A DNA stretch of 11,116 nucleotides, taken from assembly GCA_035533255.1 (NCBI GenBank), contig DATLUE010000310.1, positions 1-11,116 on the forward strand, given 5' to 3'. The position numbers and the translations under genes are program-made. Below the pieces are notes generated by a model. That model saw only the letters and a program-made list of their open reading frames with translations, was not told the origin of the DNA and did no database searches. This document shows, piece by piece, positions 5,315 through 11,116 of the stretch (the stretch's first letter is position 1; each line of letters starts with the position of its first letter). This stretch comes from CAIKMD01 sp035533255. GTDB lineage: Bacteria > Pseudomonadota > Alphaproteobacteria > ATCC43930 > CGMCC-115725.

Positions 5315-6700
5315 GTGCTGGATCATCTGATTGCCGATCGTCCGGACGCGGTGCCGCTTCTGCCGGTGACCGAGGAGGGCTTGGCCGCGGCGCTCGGCTT
5401 TCTCGACGAGACCGAGCGGCGCTGGGTCGAAGCGACACGCTATCTCGGCGAGCCGGGTAAATTCCTGCTGCTGCCCGACGGCGCCGGGCGCTTGAAGCGC
5501 GTGCTGATCGGCGTGCGCGCCGGTGAGGAATTATGGGCGCTGGCGGCGCTGCCCGATGCGCTGCCGCCGGGCGCCTATGCGCTCGAGGGCCAGCACCCGG
5601 CCGAGGCGGCGACGCGCTTTGCGCTGGGCTGGGCGCTCGGCTGCTATGCTTTCACCCGCTACAAGCCGCGCGACCAGGGCTGGGCCAATCTGGTCTGGCC
5701 GGCAAATACCGATCGCCGCAAGGTGGAGCGTCTGGCGCGCGGCATCGCGCTCGCTCGCGACCTCATCAACACCCCGGCCGAGGATCTCGGCCCGCCCGAG
5801 CTGGCCGAGGCGGCCAAGACGCTCGCCGCGCGGCATGGTGCGCGCTACCGCGTCATCATCGGCGAGGATCTGCTGGCGCAGAATTATCCCGCGATCCACA
5901 TGGTCGGCCGCGCCGCGGCCAAGCCGCCGCGGCTGATCGATTTCACCTGGGGCGACGAATCGGCGCCCAAGCTCACTTTGGTCGGCAAGGGCGTGTGCTT
6001 TGATTCGGGCGGGCTCGATTTGAAGCCGTCGGGCGGCATGCGGATGATGAAGAAGGACATGGGCGGCGCCGCGACGTTGCTGGGTCTGGCCTCGGCGGTG
6101 ATGGAGGCAAAGCTCTCGGTGCGGCTTCGGGTGATAGTGCCGGCGGTCGAGAATGCGGTCGCGGGCAACGCCTTCCGCCCGCTCGACATCGTCAAGACGC
6201 GCAAGGGCATGACGGTCGAAATCGGCAACACGGATGCCGAAGGCCGGCTCATCCTGTGCGATGCACTGTTCGAGGCGTGCAGCGAGAAGCCGGCGCTGCT
6301 CATCGACATGGCGACCTTGACGGGCGCCGCGCGCACCGCGCTCGGCCCCGAGCTACCGGCGCTGTTCGCCAATGACGACCAGATCGCCGAGGAATTGCTG
6401 GGCCTGGGCCTCGCCGAAAGCGACCCGCTGTGGCGCCTGCCGTTGTGGAAGCCCTATCGCCAGATGATCGTCTCGCCGATCGCCGATCTCAACAACGTCT
6501 CGGAATCGGGCTTCGCCGGCGCGATCACCGCCGCGCTCTATCTCGACGCATTCGTTTCGCCCGGCACGCCCTGGCTTCATATCGACACCTATGCCTGGAA
6601 CCAGAAGAGCCGTCCCGGCCGCCCCGAAGGCGGCGAGGCTCTGGCGCTGCGCGCGCTCTACGCCTTGATCGAGCACCGGTTCGGCCGTGGCACGCCCTAG
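5315..6700 (+). CDS. Leucyl aminopeptidase family protein (peptidase family M17)
   Basis: A cytosolic two-metal exopeptidase that removes N-terminal residues from peptides, with 461 residues in the family's usual range. The N-terminal domain (about 1-145) is divergent. The catalytic domain has VGKGVCFDSGGLDLKPSGG (223-241), MKKDMGGA (245-252) and the signature NTDAEGR (305-311). All expected metal and catalytic residues are present: Lys225, Asp230, Asp248, Asp307 and Glu309, with Lys237 and Arg311. It is related to PepA/PepB but I cannot tell which substrate preference applies. The GTG start at 5315 is chosen because GGAGG at 5303-5307 lies seven bases upstream. Its last 14 bases overlap the next gene. 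It may process peptides brought in by the Yej-type transporter encoded 3' of it, though on the other strand. Confidence 0.92.
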   Translation: MLDHLIADRPDAVPLLPVTEEGLAAALGFLDETERRWVEATRYLGEPGKFLLLPDGAGRLKRVLIGVRAGEELWALAALPDALPPGAYALEGQHPAEAATRFALGWALGCYAFTRYKPRDQGWANLVWPANTDRRKVERLARGIALARDLINTPAEDLGPPELAEAAKTLAARHGARYRVIIGEDLLAQNYPAIHMVGRAAAKPPRLIDFTWGDESAPKLTLVGKGVCFDSGGLDLKPSGGMRMMKKDMGGAATLLGLASAVMEAKLSVRLRVIVPAVENAVAGNAFRPLDIVKTRKGMTVEIGNTDAEGRLILCDALFEACSEKPALLIDMATLTGAARTALGPELPALFANDDQIAEELLGLGLAESDPLWRLPLWKPYRQMIVSPIADLNNVSESGFAGAITAALYLDAFVSPGTPWLHIDTYAWNQKSRPGRPEGGEALALRALYALIEHRFGRGTP

Positions 6701-7112
6701 CGCGCGGCGGAAGGGCGCCGCGCGCGACGTCGCGGCGCTGCCGCCGTCGATCCGCTTGAAGCACAAGCCGAGCGGCAAGGAGCGGCGCGTCGCCACCGGC
6801 TTTGCGTGGGATTTGTTCCTCTTCGCCGGCCTCCTCGGTCTGCCGCTGTTCTGGCGGCGGTTGCCGGCCTGGGGCGCTTGCGTGCTGGGGCTATGGCTTT
6901 TGGTGCTCGCGACCGGCGCGATGCGCTTGGCAGCGGCGACCGATGCGGCGCAATTGGTGCTGTTCGCGACCTTCCTCGCATTGCAGCTTTGGCTTGGCTT
7001 CTACGGCAACCGGCTGACGGCGCGCACCTTGCTGGTGCATGGCTGGACGATCGAGCAGCCCAACGACAGCGGCACCAAGCGCGTCATCGAGAAGTGGCGG
7101 CTCGCGCTGTGA
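6687..7112 (+). CDS. Small membrane protein, unknown function
   Basis: A 141-residue protein starting at GTG 6687 and overlapping the aminopeptidase stop by 14 bases, which suggests translational coupling. The basic N-terminus (about 1-35) is followed by three hydrophobic segments (about 39-56, 61-79 and 86-106) and a polar tail with GNRLTARTLLVHGWTI. This last pattern, a GNR(L) motif soon after the last helix and a hydrophobic-GW motif, resembles small DUF2628-like membrane proteins, but I am not sure of the family. No strong ribosome-binding site is seen. An in-frame TTG at 6756 is the only other start before the first helix. Confidence 0.6.
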   Translation: MARPSARRKGAARDVAALPPSIRLKHKPSGKERRVATGFAWDLFLFAGLLGLPLFWRRLPAWGACVLGLWLLVLATGAMRLAAATDAAQLVLFATFLALQLWLGFYGNRLTARTLLVHGWTIEQPNDSGTKRVIEKWRLAL

Positions 7113-7155
7113 ACGTCGCGCGCCGCGCGCTATGCGTCGCTGCCGCCGCTTTTCG

Positions 7156-7768
7156 CTAATAAACCGACTTCCTCATAGCCCCGCCGCTTTCGTCTGGCCA
7201 CGATACGGCGGTCGCGAAGGCCGGCCGCGCGCTGACGCGCTCGTACCAGGCATGCACCCGCGGCCGGTTCGCCGGAGACCAGAAGCGGTCCTTGCCCAGC
7301 GCGTAGAGCCGAAACATGTAGGGCGCAATCGTAATATCCGCGAGCGAGAAATCGCCGACGATCCAAGGGCCCGGCTGCAACGAGAGCTCGAGCCGGTCGA
7401 GCAATAGGCCGATCGTCGCCTCGGACTCGGTCAATTCCGATTGCGCGATCTCGCCGCGCACGGCGCGGCTATGTAGTACCGGCTCGGTCGGCGCGCCGCC
7501 TTCAATGGATGTTCCGGAACCAGCCGCGGACCCCGAAAGGCGGAATCGATGTACTCGTTGATGATCGTCGATTCGCGGATGGGAGCGCCGTCATGGACGA
7601 GCGTGGGCACCACGCCGTCGGGATTGATCGCCAGGTATTCGGGCCTGAGCTGATCGAATTGGAACAGGTCGATATACTTGCTTTTCTACCGGACGCCCTT
7701 CTCCTCGAGCGCCATGCGGCAACGGACGGACAAACGGAGCTCCAGAAGTGGTAGAGCTGGACGGGCAT
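7156..7768 (-). pseudogene. Decayed glutathione S-transferase gene
   Basis: Three reading frames together recreate one GST. Frame one begins at ATG 7766-7768 with MPVQLYHFWSSVC. One missing base near 7730 shifts to a second frame reading SVRCRMALEEKGVR, then an amber TAG at 7686-7688 where Trp or another residue is expected. The same frame continues KSKYIDLFQF, PDGVVPTLVHDGAPIRES and IINEYIDSAF to about 7510. A further shift between about 7515 and 7480 leads to the C-terminal helical domain with GPWIVGDFSLADITIAPYMF, ending at TAG 7156-7158. The total length is some 20-25 codons short, mostly in the linker. It belongs to a different GST subfamily from the two intact genes here. It starts 15 bases after yejF. 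The other genes in the window are intact, so genuine decay is likelier than sequencing error. Confidence 0.85.
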
Positions 7769-7783
7769 CGGCGTCTCTCTCCT

Positions 7784-9412
7784 CTATTGTGCGGTTGCCT
7801 CGGGTGCGGCGGTCTCGATCTCGAACGCCGCGGCCATCAGTGCGCGCGTATAAGCGCTCTGCGGCGCCGCGAAGATCGACGCGGCCGGGCCGCTTTCAAC
7901 CACCTTGCCGTCCTTCATCACCATGATGTCATGGGCCAGCGCCCGCACCACGCGCAGGTCGTGGCTGATGAACAGATAGGCGATGCCGTGGCGCGCCTGC
8001 AGCTCGCGCAACAGCTCGACCATCTGCGCCTGCACCGACATGTCGAGCGCCGAGGTCGGCTCGTCGAGCAGCAGGAAGCGCGGCCGTAGCACCAGCGCGC
8101 GGGCGAGCGCGACGCGTTGCCGTTGCCCGCCCGAGAATTCATGCGGGTAGCGGTCGGCCGCGGCGGGATCGAGCCCGACTTCTTGCAACATCCGCTCGAT
8201 CGCGCGCCGGCGCTCCTTCGCGTTGCCGCCGAGCTGATGAACCTTCAAGCCCTCCTCGACGATCTGCGCGATCGAAAGTCGCGGCGAGAGGCTCGAATAG
8301 GGATCCTGAAACACGACCTGCATCTCGCGCCGGAGCGGCCGCAGCGTCTGGCCCGACAGCGCATCGAGCCGCCGGCCGTCGAACACGATCTCGCCCCGGC
8401 TGTCGATGAGCCGCAGCAGCGCAAGGCCGAGCGTGGTTTTGCCCGAGCCGGATTCGCCCACGACGCCGAGCGTCTCGCCTTCGCGCAACGTGAGATCGAC
8501 GCCATCGACCGCTTTCACATAGCCGGCGGTGCGGCGGAAGAGTCCGGTCTTGATCGGAAACCAGACCCGGATATCGCGCGTCTCGACCAGCGCTTTCGGC
8601 CGCGGCTCATGCGCTTGCGGCGTGCCCTTGGGCTCGGCAGCGAGCAGCTTCTTGGTATAGGGATGCTGCGGCGCGGCGAAGATATCGGCGGTCGCGCCGC
8701 GCTCGACGATTTCGCCCTCGGTCATCACCAGCACGCGGTCGGCCATCTTGCGCACGATCGTCAGATCATGGGTGATGAGCAGCAGCGCCATCCCGAACCG
8801 CGCTTGCAGGTCTTTGAGCAGCTTCAATATCTGAGCCTGGATCGTGACGTCGAGCGCGGTGGTCGGCTCGTCGGCGATCAATATGTCGGGCTCGTTGGCG
8901 AGCGCCATCGCGATCATCACGCGCTGGCGCTGGCCGCCGGACAATTGATGCGGATAAGCATTGAGGCGGCTTTCGGCCTCGGCCAGTCCCACGAGCTGCA
9001 GCAGCTCGATGACGCGCGCCCGCGCGGCGCTGCCGCTCAGCCCTTTATGGAGATGCAGAGTCTCCGCGACCTGCTTCTCGATCGTGTGCAGCGGGTTGAG
9101 CGACGTCATCGGCTCCTGGAACACGATCGCGATGCGATTGCCGCGAATGTCGCGCAGGATCGCGTTGCCGGCGCGCACCAGCTCGCGTCCATCGAAGCGG
9201 ATGCTGCTGGTTGTGCTATGACTCGCGGTCGGATAGGGCAGAAGCTGTAGGATCGACAGGGCGGTTACCGACTTGCCCGAGCCGGATTCGCCGACCAGGG
9301 CCAAGGTCTCGCCCTTCTCGAGGTCGAAGCTCACGCCGCGCACCGCGTCGACGCGGGTGTCGCCGGAAGCGAAGGAGACGGTTAGGGTTTCGACCGCGAG
9401 TAGTGCCATCAT
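7784..9412 (-). CDS. yejF: ABC transporter ATP-binding protein, YejF type (microcin C/oligopeptide import)
   Basis: A cytoplasmic ATPase of 542 residues with two fused nucleotide-binding domains, powering the YejB-YejE permease. Domain 1 has Walker A GESGSGKS (41-48), signature LSGGQ (157-161), Walker B ILIADE (177-182) and switch His215. Domain 2 has GESGSGKT (319-326), FSGGQ (426-430), FLLLDE (446-451) and His484. Each is followed by the oligopeptide-type tail (HPYTKKLL and SAYTRALM). Sequence such as MTSLNPLHTIEKQ and the length fit YejF rather than the split Dpp/Opp ATPases. The first ATG (9410-9412) gives an ATGA overlap with the yejE stop; a second ATG follows at once. An open frame continues upstream to 10360 but there it only shadows yejE. 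Confidence 0.93.
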   Translation of the reverse strand: MMALLAVETLTVSFASGDTRVDAVRGVSFDLEKGETLALVGESGSGKSVTALSILQLLPYPTASHSTTSSIRFDGRELVRAGNAILRDIRGNRIAIVFQEPMTSLNPLHTIEKQVAETLHLHKGLSGSAARARVIELLQLVGLAEAESRLNAYPHQLSGGQRQRVMIAMALANEPDILIADEPTTALDVTIQAQILKLLKDLQARFGMALLLITHDLTIVRKMADRVLVMTEGEIVERGATADIFAAPQHPYTKKLLAAEPKGTPQAHEPRPKALVETRDIRVWFPIKTGLFRRTAGYVKAVDGVDLTLREGETLGVVGESGSGKTTLGLALLRLIDSRGEIVFDGRRLDALSGQTLRPLRREMQVVFQDPYSSLSPRLSIAQIVEEGLKVHQLGGNAKERRRAIERMLQEVGLDPAAADRYPHEFSGGQRQRVALARALVLRPRFLLLDEPTSALDMSVQAQMVELLRELQARHGIAYLFISHDLRVVRALAHDIMVMKDGKVVESGPAASIFAAPQSAYTRALMAAAFEIETAAPEATAQ

Positions 9413-10425
9413 CTCACTTTCCGCGGATCGAACGCATCGCGCACCGCTTCGCCGATGAAGATGAGGAGACTCAGCATCACCGCAAGGACGGCGAAAGCCG
9501 TGAGGCCGAGCCACGGCGCTTGGAGGTTCGCCTTGCCTTGCGCCAAGAGCTCGCCGAGCGAGGGCGAGCCGGGTGGCAGGCCGAAGCCGAGGAAGTCGAG
9601 CGAGGTCAGGGTGGTGATCGAGCCATTGAGGATGAAGGGCATGAAGGTGAGCGTTGCGACCGTGGCATTGGGCAGCACATGGCGCCAGATGATCGTCGCG
9701 TCGCCGACGCCCAGGGCGCGGGCCGCGCGCACATAATCGAAATTCCGCGCGCGCAGGAATTCGGCGCGTACCAGATCGACCAGCGACATCCACGAGAACA
9801 GCAGCATGATCGCCAAGAGCCACCAGAAATTCGGCGCGATGATGCTGGAAAGGATGATCAGCAAATAGAGCACCGGCAAGCCGGACCATATTTCCATGAA
9901 ACGCTGGAACGAGATGTCGACGAGCCCGCCGTAATAGCCCTGGATCGCGCCGGCGGCGACGCCGATGATCGAGCTGACGATGGTCAAGGTCAGGCCGAAC
10001 AGCACCGAGATGCGAAAGCCGTAGATCAGCCGCGCCAGCACGTCGCGTCCCTGATCGTCGGTGCCAAGCCAATTGACGCGATCGGGCGGCGACGGCGCGG
10101 GCGAGGGCAGGTTGTAGTTGATGGTATCGTCGGCGAACGGGATCGGCGGCCAGATCATGAAGCCCCGTGCATCGATGCGCTGGGCGAGGCTCGGGTCGCG
10201 GTAATCCGCGTCGATCGGCAGATCGCCGCCGAAATTCGTCTCCTCGTAATCGGCGACGACCGGGAAATAGAAATGCCCGTCGAAACGCACGAGCAGCGGG
10301 CGGTCGTTGGCGATGAGCTCGGCGCAAAGGCTCAACCCGAACAGCGCCAGGAACAGCCACAGCGACCAGACGCCGCGACGGTTGGCACGAAAATTCCGCA
10401 GCCGGCGGCGGGCGAGGGGCGTCAT
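9409..10425 (-). CDS. yejE: ABC transporter permease, YejE type
   Basis: An inner-membrane permease of 338 residues, the usual YejE length. It has an N-terminal membrane helix (about 20-38), a long extracytoplasmic stretch with WPPIPFADDTINYNLPSPAP and NWLGTDDQGRDVLARLIYG, then five more hydrophobic segments. The EAA loop that contacts the ATPase is around 222-253 (FDYVRAARALGV and IWRHVLPN). The C-terminus FIGEAVRDAFDPRK is typical of DppC-like permeases. ATG 10423-10425 overlaps the yejB stop (ATGA), and its own stop overlaps the yejF start in the same way. It therefore lies in a tightly coupled operon. The frame is open into yejB, but that extension is out-of-frame yejB sequence. Confidence 0.93.
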   Translation of the reverse strand: MTPLARRRLRNFRANRRGVWSLWLFLALFGLSLCAELIANDRPLLVRFDGHFYFPVVADYEETNFGGDLPIDADYRDPSLAQRIDARGFMIWPPIPFADDTINYNLPSPAPSPPDRVNWLGTDDQGRDVLARLIYGFRISVLFGLTLTIVSSIIGVAAGAIQGYYGGLVDISFQRFMEIWSGLPVLYLLIILSSIIAPNFWWLLAIMLLFSWMSLVDLVRAEFLRARNFDYVRAARALGVGDATIIWRHVLPNATVATLTFMPFILNGSITTLTSLDFLGFGLPPGSPSLGELLAQGKANLQAPWLGLTAFAVLAVMLSLLIFIGEAVRDAFDPRKVR

Positions 10426-11116
10426 CGGCCGCGGGTGCCGAAATCGATCCGCGGATCGACCAGCATGTAGGAAAGATCGCTGACGAGTTTCAGCGCCAGC
10501 CCGATCAGCGTGTAAATATAGAGCGTCGCGAACATGATCGGATAGTCGCGGCCGATCGCCGCCTGGAAGCCCAAGAGGCCGAGCCCGTCGAGCGAGAAGA
10601 TCACCTCGACCAGCAACGCGCCGGTAAAGAGGATGCCGATGAAGGCGGCCGGGAAGCCGGCGATGACCAGTAGCATCGCGTTGCGGAACACATGGCCGTA
10701 GAGCACGCGCCGCTCGCTGAGGCCCTTGGCGCGCGCGGTCACGACGTATTGCTTGTTGATCTCCTCGAGAAAGCAATTCTTGGTCAGCATCGTCAGGCTG
10801 GCGAAGCCGCCGATCACCAGCGACAAGACCGGCAGCGCGATGTGCCAGAAATAATCGGCGATGCGGTGCGGCCAGGAAAAGCTCGCCCAATTGTCGGAGG
10901 TGAGGCCGCGCAAGGGAAACCACGACAGATAGCTGCCGCCGGCGAACAGCACGATCAGCAGCACGGCGAAGAGGAATCCCGGAAGCGCATAGCCGACCAC
11001 GACCACGGCGCTCGACCAGACATCGAACGCGCTGCCGTCCTTGACCGCTTTGCGGATGCCCAAGGGGATCGAGATCAGATAAATCAGCAAGGTCGTCCAG
11101 AGGCCGAGCGAGATCG
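10422..11116 (-). CDS. yejB: ABC transporter permease, YejB type (N-terminus cut by right edge)
   Basis: The C-terminal 230 residues of the first permease are visible; members are about 360 residues, so the N-terminus is outside the window. The visible part begins ISLGLWTTLLIYLISIPLGI and carries the DppB-like EAA loop (YVVTARAKGLSERRVLYGHV followed by FRNAML), several membrane helices and the ending LVDPRIDF. The frame runs open to the edge with no start inside, so apparent starts such as TTG 11088-11090 are internal. The substrate-binding protein gene (yejA) would be expected upstream, beyond the right edge. Confidence 0.92.
   Translation of the reverse strand, partial: ISLGLWTTLLIYLISIPLGIRKAVKDGSAFDVWSSAVVVVGYALPGFLFAVLLIVLFAGGSYLSWFPLRGLTSDNWASFSWPHRIADYFWHIALPVLSLVIGGFASLTMLTKNCFLEEINKQYVVTARAKGLSERRVLYGHVFRNAMLLVIAGFPAAFIGILFTGALLVEVIFSLDGLGLLGFQAAIGRDYPIMFATLYIYTLIGLALKLVSDLSYMLVDPRIDFGTRGR

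Noticed and set aside
9413..10360. Fusion of a long N-terminal region to YejF
   Set aside because: The upstream part of the frame is out-of-frame yejE; the ATGA overlap at 9409-9412 and the normal YejF length fix the start.
9211..10470. Plus-strand open frame of 419 codons opposite yejE and yejF
   Set aside because: Low-complexity Arg/Asp/Glu/Gln-rich translation with no family features, lying antisense to well-supported transporter genes.

Overview
This is a GC-rich, densely coded chromosomal stretch that looks alphaproteobacterial. The grounds are its gene families: intracellular PHB depolymerase, D-3-hydroxybutyrate dehydrogenase, a YejB-YejE-YejF peptide importer, an A-type malate synthase and several glutathione S-transferase (GST) family proteins, together with strong GC bias at third codon positions. 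Genus and order cannot be fixed from the sequence. I see no rRNA, tRNA, CRISPR array, integrase or insertion sequence.

Left part (1-2143, minus strand). An intracellular PHB depolymerase (phaZ) is followed by a probable terminator. Next come a tandem glycine riboswitch (about 606-796), a hairpin next to the ribosome-binding site, and the N-terminal third of malate synthase (aceB), which runs off the left edge. Glycine is a source of glyoxylate, and malate synthase condenses glyoxylate with acetyl-CoA, so the sensor fits its gene.

Middle (2144-5314). A textbook sigma-54 promoter (2226-2243) faces a GST-family gene (2296-2949). After a gap of about 310 bp come a small cupin gene and, 4 bp after its stop, D-3-hydroxybutyrate dehydrogenase (bdhA). 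A second GST paralogue of the same subfamily points back at bdhA. PhaZ and BdhA are two successive steps of PHB mobilisation. Their end product, acetyl-CoA, is one substrate of malate synthase, so the left half of the window reads as storage-carbon and C2 metabolism with a glycine-responsive gene at one end.

Right part (5315-11116). An M17 leucyl-type aminopeptidase overlaps a small three-helix membrane protein on the plus strand. On the minus strand lie yejB (cut by the right edge), yejE and yejF, joined by two ATGA overlaps. They encode the membrane and ATPase parts of a microcin C/oligopeptide-type ABC importer. Fifteen bases after yejF is a third GST gene, of a different subfamily, broken by at least two frameshifts and an amber codon. 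Peptide import and an aminopeptidase are functionally compatible, but they are on opposite strands and need not be co-regulated.

The points most worth a second look are the glycine riboswitch on malate synthase with its possible SD-competing hairpin, the sigma-54 promoter on an uncharacterised GST, and the cupin coupled to bdhA.
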